DNA of 40,859 bases from an uncultured Planctomycetota bacterium (GCA_903892515.1 CAITIS010000112.1:1-40859), one strand, 5' to 3'. Positions 16,445 through 25,116 are shown, numbered from the stretch's first letter. A program made the numbers and translations. Notes: a model not told the origin generated them from the letters alone.

Positions 16445-17197
16445 TCACTGCGGCCTGCGTGCCAGCAGCCACAGCCAGTAATCGTTGACGCCGCCGGTGA
16501 AGGGTTCACCAGAGAGCGTCCGCAGTTCGATAGCGCCCAGGCCCGCCTGCCGGATGAGATCGATCCTCTCCTGCAAAGTCGTCTGCGGGCTGGTTGAAGT
16601 CTTCTCGGTAATCGTCCCGGCCGACGGGTCGATCTCAATCCAGCAGTCCACGCGCCGAGCCTGCTCGTCGACCTCGTGCCGCTCGAGCAGGAATCGCCCG
16701 TCCTTTTCCTGCCAGGTCCGCCAGTCGCCGCCGCGAGCCATGGCCCGTGGATGCTCCGGGTTTCGCTCGTCAAGAACCAGCAGCCCGCCAGGCCGCAGGT
16801 ATCGCCGAAGTCTCCGTATCGCATCGAGGCTAAAGAACGAGCGTTCGATCCACACCACCGCATCGAACTGGGCGTCGGCGTCCAATGCCAGCGCGTCAGA
16901 GTGGATCCACCGCACATTCACGCCCGCATCCGTCGCCTTCTGGCGAGCACGCTCTAGAAACGTCGCCGACAGGTCCACGCCGCTGACCGTGTGCCCGGCC
17001 CGAGCGAATTCCACCGCATGCGTGCCCAGCCCGCACGCCACGTCGAGAATCTTCAGAGGCTTGGCCGGCCCCAGCATCGCCAGCACGGCCGCCGCTTCAT
17101 TCCGCTGCGTTTGAAGATCATGAAATCCCCAGCGCAGATAGTCCAGGTCGAAGTCCTCCTGGCCGTAACGGAACATCTCGCGGCGAATGCGCTGCAT
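16445..17197 (-). CDS. Class I SAM-dependent methyltransferase in the trp operon
   Basis: The 250-residue protein has the SAM-binding motif LDVACGLGTHAVEFA (51-65) with Asp75 at the end of the next strand (GVDLS), a QFDAVVWIERSFF motif and LRPGGLLVLDERNP. The family includes many small-molecule methyltransferases. The target is unknown. The start at 17197 has GAAGGAAAG upstream. It lies 34 bases after trpB and 14 bases before trpA, so it must be co-transcribed with them. The frame stays open far upstream inside trpB, but that part is only the opposite phase of trpB. A tryptophan-linked role is possible but not shown. Confidence 0.85.
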   Translation of the reverse strand: MQRIRREMFRYGQEDFDLDYLRWGFHDLQTQRNEAAAVLAMLGPAKPLKILDVACGLGTHAVEFARAGHTVSGVDLSATFLERARQKATDAGVNVRWIHSDALALDADAQFDAVVWIERSFFSLDAIRRLRRYLRPGGLLVLDERNPEHPRAMARGGDWRTWQEKDGRFLLERHEVDEQARRVDCWIEIDPSAGTITEKTSTSPQTTLQERIDLIRQAGLGAIELRTLSGEPFTGGVNDYWLWLLARRPQ

Positions 17198-17231
17198 GCT
17201 CTTTCCTTCAGTGCTCAAGGCTGGCACCCAA

Positions 17232-18440
17232 CTATTCGCCGCGCCGCTTGAGGATCTCCGCCACCTCGTTGGCGTCCTTGTCGCCCCGGCCAGAGAGGCA
17301 GACCAGGATGATCTTGTCCTTGCCCAGCGTCGGGGCCAGCCTGAGAGCCTCGCTGACGGCGTGGGAACTTTCCAGCGCGGGGATGATGCCTTCGGTCCGC
17401 GACAGCAGCACCAGGGCGTCGATGGCGGCATTGTCGGTGCAGGTGGTGTAGTGCACCCTGCCGGTGTCTTTCCAGTACGAGTGCTCGGGCCCGACGCCGG
17501 GGTAGTCCAGCCCGGCTGAGACGCTGTGCACCAGCGCCGTCTGGCCATCGGGGTCTTGCAGCACGTAGCTCTTGGCCCCGTGCAGCACGCCCGGCGAACC
17601 CGCCGTCAGCGTGGCAGCGTGATCACCCAGCTTCGTGCCGCGTCCGCCGGCCTCTACGCCGACCATGGCCACCTGCGCGTCGTCGATCATGGGGGCGAAC
17701 ATGCCCGCGGCGTTGCTGCCGCCGCCCACGCACGCCACCAGCACGTCCGGCAGCCTTCCGACGGTTTCGAGCATCTGCCGCCGGGACTCGCGCCCGATGC
17801 AGCTCTGGAATTCCCGCACCATCTCGGGGAACGGCGCCGGCCCCGCCACCGAGCCGATGATGTAATGCGTGTGCTCGACGCTGCCCATCCAGTCGCGCAT
17901 GGCCTCGTTCAGGGCGTCCTTGAGCGTGCACTGGCCCGACGTCACCGGCACGACGTTGGCGCCCATGAGCTTCATGCGGAAGACATTGAGGGCCTGGCGG
18001 CGGATGTCCTCGCTGCCCATGTACACGTCGCATTTCAGTCCGAAAACGGCCGCGACGGTGGCAGTGGCCACGCCGTGCTGGCCCGCGCCCGTCTCGGCGA
18101 TGACGCGTTTCTTGCCCATGCGCAGCGTCAGCAGCGCCTGGCCCAGCGTGTTGTTGATCTTGTGGGCGCCGGTGTGGTTCATGTCCTCGCGTTTGAGGAA
18201 TATCTGCGCCCCGCCGCAATGCTCGGTGAGCCTCTTGGCGAAGTACAGCTCGCTGGGCCTCCCGGCGATCTCGCGGTAGCAGCGGTCGAGTTCGCGGGTA
18301 AAGGCTTCGTCGGCCAGGGCGGATCGGTACTGCGTTTCGAGCTGATGCAGGGCGGCCATGAGTGTTTCGGGCACAAACTGCCCGCCGTACGGGCCGAAGT
18401 AGCCGCCTACCGGCATGTGACTGAATTTGGAGGTCGTCAT
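17232..18440 (-). CDS. trpB: Tryptophan synthase beta subunit
   Basis: TrpB joins indole and serine with pyridoxal phosphate. The 402-residue protein has [11 protein letters not shown] at the start, [10 protein letters not shown] with the PLP Lys94, QHGVATA, the phosphate-binding GGGSNA (239-244) and a conserved [13 protein letters not shown] segment. It is the standard TrpB1 type. The ATG lies eight bases after a -10-like TATAGT, with no clear Shine-Dalgarno, so the operon transcript may start at the first codon. No attenuator or leader peptide is visible upstream. Confidence 0.98.
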   Translation of the reverse strand: MTTSKFSHMPVGGYFGPYGGQFVPETLMAALHQLETQYRSALADEAFTRELDRCYREIAGRPSELYFAKRLTEHCGGAQIFLKREDMNHTGAHKINNTLGQALLTLRMGKKRVIAETGAGQHGVATATVAAVFGLKCDVYMGSEDIRRQALNVFRMKLMGANVVPVTSGQCTLKDALNEAMRDWMGSVEHTHYIIGSVAGPAPFPEMVREFQSCIGRESRRQMLETVGRLPDVLVACVGGGSNAAGMFAPMIDDAQVAMVGVEAGGRGTKLGDHAATLTAGSPGVLHGAKSYVLQDPDGQTALVHSVSAGLDYPGVGPEHSYWKDTGRVHYTTCTDNAAIDALVLLSRTEGIIPALESSHAVSEALRLAPTLGKDKIILVCLSGRGDKDANEVAEILKRRGE

Positions 18441-18448
18441 AATCGCTC

Positions 18449-18477
18449 ACTATATCTTAAAGCAGGGCAGAGGTCAT
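18449..18477 (-). promoter_or_regulatory. Candidate trp operon promoter
   Basis: On the minus strand: -35-like ATGACC (18472-18477), 17-base spacer, -10 TATAGT (18449-18454), then eight bases to the ATG. The -35 lies inside a GGTCATAGG repeat, so it may be coincidental. Confidence 0.35.
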
Positions 18478-18535
18478 AGGTCGTAGGTCAGAGGTCGTAG
18501 GTCAGAGGGCATAGGGCGTAGGGCATAGGGATAAC
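18471..18535 (+). repeat. GTCGTAGGTCAGAG / GGGCATA direct repeats
   Basis: AGGTCATAGGTCGTAGGTCAGAG-type units repeat about every 14 bases and merge into GGGCATAGGGCGTAGGGCATA. The second half is the same heptamer as at 11577. From 18536 to 18837 there is no gene and no clear repeat. Confidence 0.7.
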
Positions 18536-18837
18536 GACAACAGCCAATGCCAGCTTGTCCTGGTCCCGAGCCAGTTCGTCCCTGTTCCCGATCGCTATGA
18601 GCTACAAACCGTCTGCGCAGCGGCCAATTCGTCAGGGGAACGGAAAACCACGGAGAATGTCGGAAGGGTTATTGGCGCGCGGGGCGCCAACGCCGCCAAG
18701 CGGCGAAGCGAATGTCACTGATGATGCCATGCCTCAGGTGCATGCGAACATGATACTGCGCCGGGCCCGAAACGTCAATTCGCAAAGCGGCCGGGCGGAC
18801 AACAGGTGCTGACTGCGCTTTCTGGCCGGCCGGCTTT

Positions 18838-19030
18838 GTCGTGTAACAGGCCCCGGCTTCAGCCGGGGTGCCGGGTGGGCAACGGGCGCAATCAGCCCGC
18901 TTCACCGGGCTTGAAGCTGTGCCTTGAGGCAATGGCTCAAGAGGCAAAACGGTAAGCCCGTTGAAACGGGCTGACAGAACGTGGGGCAATCCGCTTTACC
19001 CCGGCTAAAAGCCGGGGCCTGTTACACGAC
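18838..19030. mobile_element. MITE-like element with 22-bp perfect terminal inverted repeats
   Basis: The 22 bases at 18838-18859 (starting GTCGTGTAACAGG) are the exact complement of 19009-19030. Each end also carries its own hairpin, CCCCGGCT/AGCCGGGG. Inside are three more hairpins: AGCCCG/CGGGCT (about 18893-18911), CTTGAG/CTCAAG (about 18923-18941) and AGCCCGTT/AACGGGCT (about 18955-18972). There is no coding capacity and no obvious target-site duplication. Such a structure fits a non-autonomous element or a compound REP cluster. It lies between the trp operon and the divergent nfeD operon, in a 759-base gap without genes. Confidence 0.6.
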
Positions 19031-19153
19031 TCGACCAAGGCCCGCGGCAAAAGCACCGCCCGCCAGGAATAGTAGTCACACACAAAAGAGCAGGCCACTC
19101 ACGTGGCGGCCGCTCAATCCGACGCGCTCAATACAGCACACCCTTGATGTTCC

Positions 19154-19162
19154 TGGTATTCT
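19154..19162 (+). promoter_or_regulatory. Extended -10 of the nfeD-floA operon
   Basis: TGG-TATTCT has the TGn extension and four of six consensus positions. It gives a leader of about 30 bases with AAGG before the ATG at 19200. No convincing -35. Confidence 0.3.
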
Positions 19163-19199
19163 GGGTTCTAATCCAGCGGACATAACAAGGGCGGTGGCC

Positions 19200-20870
19200 A
19201 TGGCCAGCATGCGGCAAGAGAGTCTGGGGCGGCAACTCGGCATCCTCGCGGGTCTCGTTATTCCCCTGCTTTGGCAGGCCATCGCGGCAGCCGGCCCAAC
19301 CACAACGTCCTCCGCCCCGGCCGGTCGGCACATTGAAGAGGGCAAGATCGTCACGCCCGAGGGCTGGTTCGCCCTGCCCGACGTACGCCGGCCCGCGCTG
19401 CCCAAGACCATCACCAAGGCCGTCATCATCCCCATCCACGGGGCCATCAGTTCCGCCACGGCCGACACCGTCCAGCGCAAGATCGTCCAAGCCAATGGCG
19501 CCGGGGCGCAGCTGGTCATCTTCGACATGGACACGCCCGGCGGCGAGATGTCGGCCATGATGCGGATCGTCCGGCTGATCGAGCAGGACCTGCACGGCAC
19601 GTACAGCGTGGCCTTCATCAACCCGCGGGCGTACAGCGCCGGGGCCATCATCAGCCTGGCATGCAGCGAAATAGACATGACGCCGCCGGCCATCATCGGC
19701 GACGCCATGCCGGTGCAGGTCGGCCCGAGCGGGTACATACCCATCGCCGCCGAGGAGCGGGCCAAGATCGAATCGGCCATGCGCGGCGAGGTCCGCGCCC
19801 TGGCCGAGCGCAACGGCTATCCGCCCGTGCTGTGCGAGGGGCTGATCACCATGAACCTGGAAATCTGGCTCATCCGCGACCGCCGCACCGGCCAGTTGCA
19901 GTACGTCAAGGCCGAGCAGTGGCGCGACAAGGTCGGCGGCGCCCCTGCCAGCGCGCCTGCCCGCGGCAGCGACCTGATCGCCGGAGACTGGCAGTTCGTG
20001 CGGCAGGTGAAGTCGCCGGCGGAATTACTGACCATGACCAGCAGTGAGGCCGTCAGGCTGGGGCTGGCCCAGGACATCTTCACCGACATGCACGACCTGA
20101 ATGAGCACTTCAACGTGGTCAACCCGCCCGAAGAGCTGACCGACACGTGGTCGGAGCAGTTGGCAGCGTTTCTGGCCTCGCCCTGGGCCATGGGCGTGCT
20201 GCTGTTCGTGGGGCTGATCTGCGTGTACATCGAGGCGCACACGCCAGGCTTCGGCGTGGCCGGAACCGGCGCGGTGATCGCGTTTGCCCTGCTGTTTGGC
20301 TCGCGCTACCTGGCCGGGCTGGCGCAGTGGTGGGAGATCGCCCTGTTCGGCGTGGGCGTGATCCTGGTGCTGGTGGAGGTGTTTATCATCCCTGGCCACG
20401 GGGTCTCCGGCACGATCGGCGGCGTCTTGTGCATCCTGGCCGTGCTGGCGATGTTGATCCCCTCGCGCCCGGGCAAGTTCCCCTGGCCGGTGACGGCGCT
20501 GGAATGGCAGTTCTTCACGCACGGCATGCTGGCGGTGGGCTGTGCCGTGCTGGGCTCGGTGGTGGCTATGCTGGTGTTGGCGCGGTACTTGCCGCACGTG
20601 CCCATTGCCGGGCGGCTGTTCCTGGCTCCGCCTGAAATGGAAACCGCCCCGCCCGCGCCGGCGTCGGCGCCGATCTTCGCCATCGCCGCGGGAATGGTCG
20701 GCAAGGTGTATCAAATCTGCCGGCCGGTGGGTAAGGTGATCGTGGCGGGCAAGCTGCTGGACGCCGTGGCCGAGGGCGCGTATCTGCCGGCCGGGACCGA
20801 TGTTGTCGTGCTGCGCAACGAAGGCAACCGCGTCGTGGTGGCCGAAAGAATGAGCGAGACAATTTCATGA
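19200..20870 (+). CDS. NfeD1-type membrane serine protease (ClpP-like plus NfeD)
   Basis: The long NfeD type combines a periplasmic ClpP-class serine protease, several membrane helices and a C-terminal OB-fold. The 556-residue protein has a signal-like N-terminus (to about 31). The protease domain has FDMDTPGG (108-115), catalytic Ser146 in YSAGAI and probable Lys189 in EERAKIESA. At least four helices lie at about 320-470 and the NfeD domain at about 495-556 (VGKVYQICRPVGKV). Substrates of archaeal relatives include stomatin-like proteins. The start at 19200 follows AAGGG; the longer frame reads into a repeat. The stop overlaps the next gene by ATGA. Confidence 0.88.
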   Translation: MASMRQESLGRQLGILAGLVIPLLWQAIAAAGPTTTSSAPAGRHIEEGKIVTPEGWFALPDVRRPALPKTITKAVIIPIHGAISSATADTVQRKIVQANGAGAQLVIFDMDTPGGEMSAMMRIVRLIEQDLHGTYSVAFINPRAYSAGAIISLACSEIDMTPPAIIGDAMPVQVGPSGYIPIAAEERAKIESAMRGEVRALAERNGYPPVLCEGLITMNLEIWLIRDRRTGQLQYVKAEQWRDKVGGAPASAPARGSDLIAGDWQFVRQVKSPAELLTMTSSEAVRLGLAQDIFTDMHDLNEHFNVVNPPEELTDTWSEQLAAFLASPWAMGVLLFVGLICVYIEAHTPGFGVAGTGAVIAFALLFGSRYLAGLAQWWEIALFGVGVILVLVEVFIIPGHGVSGTIGGVLCILAVLAMLIPSRPGKFPWPVTALEWQFFTHGMLAVGCAVLGSVVAMLVLARYLPHVPIAGRLFLAPPEMETAPPAPASAPIFAIAAGMVGKVYQICRPVGKVIVAGKLLDAVAEGAYLPAGTDVVVLRNEGNRVVVAERMSETIS

Positions 20871-21382
20871 CCGACCCAATCCTTACCATAGCGGCCTTTG
20901 TGGCCGGGGCGCTGATCCTGCTAGTGGCGGAGATCTGCGTGCCGTCGCTGGGGCTCTTCGCCATGGGCGCGCTGGCCTGCCTGGCCGGGGCCATCTACTA
21001 TGCGTTTCTCATCGGGCCGCTGTGGGGCACGCTGGCGCTGATCCTGACACTGGTGGGCCTGCCGGCGTACCTGTACCTGTTCGTTAAGAAGCTGCCCACC
21101 TCGTTCCTGGGCAGGATGCTGACCTTAAAAGCTGACACCAAGCCCGCCGGCGAAGGCACGCCCGAGGCCGGCGGCTTCAGTTCGCTGGTGGGCCAAATCG
21201 CCCTGGCCGAAACTGACCTGCGCCCCAGCGGGGCCATCCGCATCGAGGGCCGGCGACTGGTGGCAACGGCCGAAGCGGGCTACATCAAGCGCGGCGCCAA
21301 GGTCGAAATCATCAAGACCGGCATGAACGTGGTCGTGCGGCAGGTCGCTCCGCCGCCGGAAGAAGAACCGGAAACGACTTAA
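20867..21382 (+). CDS. Short NfeD family protein
   Basis: The 171-residue protein has two or three N-terminal helices (ILTIAAFVAGALILLVAEIC; ALACLAGAIYYAFLIGPLWG; LALILTLVGLPAYLYLFV). A soluble NfeD OB-fold follows (FSSLVGQIALAETDLRPSG to AKVEIIKTGMNVVV) without a protease domain. It is translationally coupled to the long NfeD protein by a four-base overlap. Short NfeD proteins are usually encoded next to flotillins and interact with them; here FloA follows after 143 bases. Confidence 0.9.
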   Translation: MTDPILTIAAFVAGALILLVAEICVPSLGLFAMGALACLAGAIYYAFLIGPLWGTLALILTLVGLPAYLYLFVKKLPTSFLGRMLTLKADTKPAGEGTPEAGGFSSLVGQIALAETDLRPSGAIRIEGRRLVATAEAGYIKRGAKVEIIKTGMNVVVRQVAPPPEEEPETT

Positions 21383-21429
21383 CCGCGGAGGACACGGAGA
21401 GCACGGAGAAAAGACCGTTCTTAGTTGTT

Positions 21430-21508
21430 AGTTCCTAGTTTTTAGCTCACGGCTAATAGCCGCGGCGGGCACCGGGAGCTAAGAACTAGGAACTAAAAAC
21501 TAGGAACT
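21430..21508. repeat. AT-rich hairpin between nfeD and floA
   Basis: AGTTCCTAGTTTTTAGCTC (21430-21448) pairs with 21476-21494 with one mismatch. A third arm, AACTAAAAACTAGGAACT (21491-21508), lies directly after it and could pair instead. The loop holds a second hairpin GGCTA/TAGCC. Just before (about 21384-21410) is a GGAGGACACGGAGAGCACGG tract of another repeat type. The two alternative pairings could make a switch-like structure in the operon transcript. Confidence 0.6.
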
Positions 21509-21525
21509 CTTTGAAGGGGCACGAA

Positions 21526-22554
21526 ATGGTACTGGCCGATATGGGAAACGCAGTGTATGTGCTAATGGCCGTGGCGGGACTGATCCTGCTGATCCTGCTG
21601 ATCGTGATTGGGCAGTTCTTCAAGTTGTGGATACAGGCGCTGTTTGCCCGGGCCAACGTCACCTTCGGCGACCTGATCGGCATGAGCTTGCGCAAGGTCG
21701 ATCCGCACGTGATCGTGCTGAGCAAGATTCGGGCCGTGCAGGCCGGCATGGACGTCACCACGCGCGATTGCGAGAGCCACTACCTCGCCGGCGGCCGCGT
21801 GCCCAACGTGATTACCGCCCTGATCGCCGCCAACCGCGCCAACATTGAACTGTCCTGGAAGACCGCCACCGCCATCGACCTGGCCGGGCGCGACATCCTG
21901 GACGCCGTGCAGACCTCGGTGAATCCCAAGGTCATCGACTGCCCCAACCCCGCCAGCGGCAAGAGCACCATCGACGCCGTGGCCAAGGACGGCATCCAGC
22001 TCAAGGCCAAGGCCCGCGTGACCGTGCGGGCCAACATCGACCGGCTGGTCGGCGGCGCTACCGAAGAGACCATTATCGCCCGCGTGGGCGAGGGCATGGT
22101 CACGACCATCGGCTCGGCTGAGAGCTACAAGGAAGTGCTGGCCATGCCCGACCGCATCTCCAAGAAGGTGCTGGAAAAGGGCCTGGACGCGGGCACTGCC
22201 TTTGAAATCCTCTCCATCGACATTGCCGAAGTGGACGTGGGCGAGAACGTCGGAGCCAAGCTGCAAGCCGACCAGGCCGAGGCGGACAAGCGCCGCTTCC
22301 AGGCCGAGGCGGAAAAACGCCGGGCCATGGCCATGGCCCGCGAGGCCGAGATGCAGGCGCTGGTCCGCGAGAACCGGGCCAAGGTCGTGCTGGCCGAAGC
22401 GGAGATTCCCCAGGCCATGGCGGCGGCGTTCCGGGCCGGGCACCTGGGCATCATGGACTATTACCGGCTCAAGAACATCCAGGCCGACACGCAGATGCGC
22501 GAGAACATCGGCGGCGTGGGCGGACCGTCGCAAACCGAGGAGAAGAAACAGTAG
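21526..22554 (+). CDS. floA: Flotillin-like protein FloA
   Basis: FloA organises membrane microdomains in bacteria. The 342-residue protein has one N-terminal membrane hairpin (about residues 9-33, [20 protein letters not shown]), an SPFH domain and a coiled-coil part rich in Ala, Glu and Arg (about 235-295). The C-terminus includes the family motif [15 protein letters not shown]. The conserved internal stretch [20 protein letters not shown] is present. Start 21526 is chosen because GAAGGGG lies seven bases before; a TTG at 21511 overlaps that site. It is third in the nfeD-nfeD-floA operon. Confidence 0.96.
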   Translation: MVLADMGNAVYVLMAVAGLILLILLIVIGQFFKLWIQALFARANVTFGDLIGMSLRKVDPHVIVLSKIRAVQAGMDVTTRDCESHYLAGGRVPNVITALIAANRANIELSWKTATAIDLAGRDILDAVQTSVNPKVIDCPNPASGKSTIDAVAKDGIQLKAKARVTVRANIDRLVGGATEETIIARVGEGMVTTIGSAESYKEVLAMPDRISKKVLEKGLDAGTAFEILSIDIAEVDVGENVGAKLQADQAEADKRRFQAEAEKRRAMAMAREAEMQALVRENRAKVVLAEAEIPQAMAAAFRAGHLGIMDYYRLKNIQADTQMRENIGGVGGPSQTEEKKQ

Positions 22555-23367
22555 ATGCGGCTGCTGGCTGACAACATCACGCACACGCTTGAAAAGCTGC
22601 TGCCGCTGATCATCCTGGCGGCCATCAGCATCCTGGGCCGGGTGCTCAAGAAGCACACCGAGGAGCGGGAGGCGCAGAGCAATTCGCAGAAGATGCGTCA
22701 GCGTGTGGAAGAGGTCCGCCGAGCCATGCGCGGGCAAGGTGGCGACACCGGAGCGGCTCAGCAAGGCCACGCGGGGCTGGCACCGCCCAAAGGCCGGCTG
22801 GCCAAGCCCGGGGCGTATGAGCATCCCATTGCGCCGCGATTGGGTGCTCCGGCCGTGCAAGCCCCGCTTCGCCAGCGCCCCCAGCCGCAAGCCAGGCCGC
22901 TGCCGCAACCGCCGCGGGCCCACCCGCTGGCAGGCCAGGTCGCCCGGCCAATCGGCGCCCTACCGGTAGGCCAGACGCCCCCGCTGCCCCGGACCACGCC
23001 GCGCTCGCCCCAGCCGGCCGCACCGGTTCGGCAAAATCAAAGCGATCTGGCCTCAGCCATGGCAGCGCACCAGGAGATCGAGCAGCGTCACTACGATCAG
23101 CGCCGGCTCGGCTCGGGCGTGACCAAGGCCGTGGGACAACTGCAAGGTCATATGGACGTCGAAGACTTGCAGCGTGCCCACCACCTGCAATCCCGCCAGA
23201 CGCTGCGGACCGAGCTGACGGCCCGTTTCCAGCCCGTCGAGACGCAGCAGGTCCACGTCCTGGTCGATCTCTCCAAGCCGCGCGAACTGCTCAAGAGCAT
23301 CATCTACAGCGAGATCATCGGCCTGCCCAAAGCCCTGCGGCACGAGACGGAAATGTGGGATCTGTAG
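22555..23367 (+). CDS. Proline-rich membrane-anchored protein linked to FloA
   Basis: I know no named family. The 270-residue protein has one N-terminal helix (about residues 13-32), a short coiled coil (HTEEREAQSNSQKMRQRVEE), a Pro/Ala/Gln/Arg-rich region of about 95 residues and a helical C-terminus. The C-terminus ends in LLKSIIYSEIIGLPKALR. That terminal pattern resembles tails of short uncharacterised proteins of planctomycetes and related bacteria. The ATG follows the floA stop with no gap, so the two are coupled. A scaffold or partner of the flotillin domains is a fair inference, not shown. Confidence 0.7.
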   Translation: MRLLADNITHTLEKLLPLIILAAISILGRVLKKHTEEREAQSNSQKMRQRVEEVRRAMRGQGGDTGAAQQGHAGLAPPKGRLAKPGAYEHPIAPRLGAPAVQAPLRQRPQPQARPLPQPPRAHPLAGQVARPIGALPVGQTPPLPRTTPRSPQPAAPVRQNQSDLASAMAAHQEIEQRHYDQRRLGSGVTKAVGQLQGHMDVEDLQRAHHLQSRQTLRTELTARFQPVETQQVHVLVDLSKPRELLKSIIYSEIIGLPKALRHETEMWDL

Positions 23368-23657
23368 CGTTTTCACGTGGAATATCTTGGCGTGTCGCGG
23401 GCGTCTCGCCCGCGTTTGTTTTGATGTCCCGCGGGTGCCGTGGTCGCGGCGTCCAGCGGCCACGTTGACGCGCATAGGGCGTGAACTGGTTGCACGCGGG
23501 CCCACAGACGGGTGGCATGGTCAGGCTGTCGTCTTAGCCTGGCCATGTATGGGCGCTAACAGCATGGCCAGCCATGAACAGCGGGCTGACCATGCCACCC
23601 ATGTAAATGATGGTCCAGACGCGGGCGAGACGCCCGCGACACGAAAAGGAGCCTGCC
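23368..23657. repeat. Intergenic palindromes before the universal stress gene
   Basis: Units in order: GTGTCGCGGGCGTCTCGCCC (about 23394-23415), GGTGCCGTGGTCGCGGCGTC mirrored by GCGGCCACG (about 23434-23466), GGTGGCATGGTCAGGCTG/AGCCTGGCCATG (about 23511-23547), CATGGCCAGCC/GGGCTGACCATGCCACC (about 23565-23599) and GCGGGCGAGACGCCCGCGAC (about 23621-23640). The last is the inverse of the first. No gene. Confidence 0.75.
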
Positions 23658-24122
23658 ATGGCCAAGTTTACGCGAATACTGTACCCGACGGACTTCTCGC
23701 CCATGTCGCGGTGCGCGCTGGAGCACGCGTTGGACTTGTGCGACCGCTACGCCGCCCAACTGCACTGCCTGCACGTGGTGGACGACAGCTATCAGTACTG
23801 GCTGAGCTTCGAGGCCGCCGCCGCACCGGCCGGGCCGCCGCTGCAGGACCTGATGGCGCTGGCCAAGACCGAGATGGAGCATTTCACCGCCGACCATCTC
23901 TCCGGCCGGAACTCCACCACGGCCGTGGTGCACGGCCGGCCCTTCCTGGAGATTATCCGCTACGCTCGCGCCCAGCACATCGACCTGATCGTGCTGGGCA
24001 CGCATGGCCGCTCGGCCCTGCGCGAAGTGCTGGTCGGCAGCACGGCCAACAAGGTCATCCACAAGAGCCCGTGTCCCGTCCTGTCCGTCCGCGACCCCAG
24101 CCACACGTTTCAGATGCCGTAG
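23658..24122 (+). CDS. Universal stress protein, UspA family
   Basis: A single UspA domain fills the 154-residue protein, starting with TRILYPTDFSPMSRCALEHA. The nucleotide-binding motif G-x2-G-x9-GS is complete (GTHGRSALREVLVGS), so ATP binding is expected. The ribosome binding site AAAAGGAG precedes the ATG, which lies directly after a repeat. Such proteins help survival in stasis; the specific role is not known. No partner gene is near. Confidence 0.95.
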   Translation: MAKFTRILYPTDFSPMSRCALEHALDLCDRYAAQLHCLHVVDDSYQYWLSFEAAAAPAGPPLQDLMALAKTEMEHFTADHLSGRNSTTAVVHGRPFLEIIRYARAQHIDLIVLGTHGRSALREVLVGSTANKVIHKSPCPVLSVRDPSHTFQMP

Positions 24123-24564
24123 GGCATAGGGCATAGGGCGTAGGGCGTCGGGAGGATGAAGGATGGATGATGGCATGGCCAAGAGCTGTGCTTCCGCGCC
24201 GTTGCCGAAGCACGGTCATCAAACTCCTCTCCCTCTGGGAGAGGTACCGCCTTCAGGCGGGGGTGAGGGTCGGAACTGCCGAGCACCCTCACCCTACCCT
24301 CTCCCAAGGGGAGAGGAGTGAAGAACCATGAGTGCCCTCTCCCAAGGGGAGAGGTGTACAGAAGCACAAGTGCCGGGTGCCGTGGCTGCGGAGTCCAGCA
24401 GCCACGTCGGACTCGCCGGCGAAGCCACGTTGGGCTCGCGACAAAGACACAGCCGAGGGCGGCTGTGCCACGAAGACATCACTCAGCATGCCTTTGCGAG
24501 AGTACGCGTAAAGGCATGGCACCTGGCTTGGGATGCTCGCGATTGCATAAGGATTCAATGCGAC
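24123..24564. repeat. Repeat-filled gap after the universal stress gene
   Basis: It begins with AGGGCATAGGGCATAGGGCG (24121-24149). Then comes CTCTCCCTCTGGGAGAGG (about 24226-24243), GGCGGGGGTGAGGGTCGG and its partial mirror CCCTCACCCTACCC (about 24256-24300), and two CTCTCCCAAGGGGAGAGG copies (about 24299-24316 and 24338-24355). Next are GGTGCCGTGGCTGCGGAGTC/AGCAGCCACG (about 24374-24405) and CACAGCCGAGGGCGGCTGTG (24448-24467). No gene. The reading frame open through this region belongs to the following gene only from 24565. Confidence 0.75.
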
Positions 24565-25116
24565 ATGACGCCAATCAATTTCAAGTTGCGCTTCGCCGCC
24601 GCAGTTATCACCTGTCTGATGGTGTTCGGGCTCACCGTTCCAGTCGAAGCCGTGCCGGCCGCCGAGCGAACGTCGGCATCGTCCGCTCCAACCAGTGCGG
24701 CGCCGGCATCGGGGCTTCAGGACGACTTCGATCCGGGGCTGTTCGTGATGGTGCTCGTCATGGCTGCGATCGTGCTGGCCTTAGTCGGCATGGGCGCGGT
24801 CTTTGGCCTGTTCCTTTGCCTGGCCGGTTGTGCCCTGGTTGGACTGGGGCTGGTGTCCAGCGCCCTGCTCTACGGCCTGTTGCGACGCAGCGCCACATCG
24901 GCCGCACGCTGGTTCACGGTCGGCGCCTGCGTCCTCCTGGGCATGGTGGCGGGCGTTGCGGCCACGTGGCTCGCGGCGCACCTCATGAGATGGGGCTTGT
25001 CGGGCAAAGCCATTCTGCTGGCCGGGAATGCTGTCGGCGCTCTGGCTGGACTGGCCGTAGGCACGGCCTTAATAACGCTTGTCAACGCCGCCGTGCGTCG
25101 GATGTCGCGACATTGA
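24565..25116 (+). CDS. Membrane protein with signal peptide, unknown
   Basis: I do not recognise a family. The 183-residue product starts with a likely signal peptide (LRFAAAVITCLMVFGLTVPV, to about residue 29) and a short Ser/Ala/Pro linker. Four hydrophobic segments follow: about 52-78, 80-102, 113-138 and 148-173, rich in Gly, Ala and Leu. This looks like a small integral membrane protein. The ATG at 24565 is preferred because the upstream frame consists of repeat sequence; AAGGA lies 12 bases before, a little far. It stands alone. Confidence 0.6.
   Translation: MTPINFKLRFAAAVITCLMVFGLTVPVEAVPAAERTSASSAPTSAAPASGLQDDFDPGLFVMVLVMAAIVLALVGMGAVFGLFLCLAGCALVGLGLVSSALLYGLLRRSATSAARWFTVGACVLLGMVAGVAATWLAAHLMRWGLSGKAILLAGNAVGALAGLAVGTALITLVNAAVRRMSRH

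Noticed and set aside
17198..17548. Longer N-terminus for the methyltransferase
   Set aside because: This part lies inside trpB in another phase; a good ribosome binding site exists at the later ATG.
18555..18812. 85-residue frame upstream of the MITE-like element
   Set aside because: No ribosome binding site, no plausible protein composition, inside a repeat-rich gap.
21562..22923. 453-residue open frame on the minus strand opposite floA
   Set aside because: It mirrors floA and the next gene; rich in Gly, Leu, His and Asp with no recognisable motif.
24328..24564. Longer N-terminus for the membrane protein gene at 24565
   Set aside because: The upstream codons are repeat sequence shared with other gaps; the signal peptide begins at 24565.
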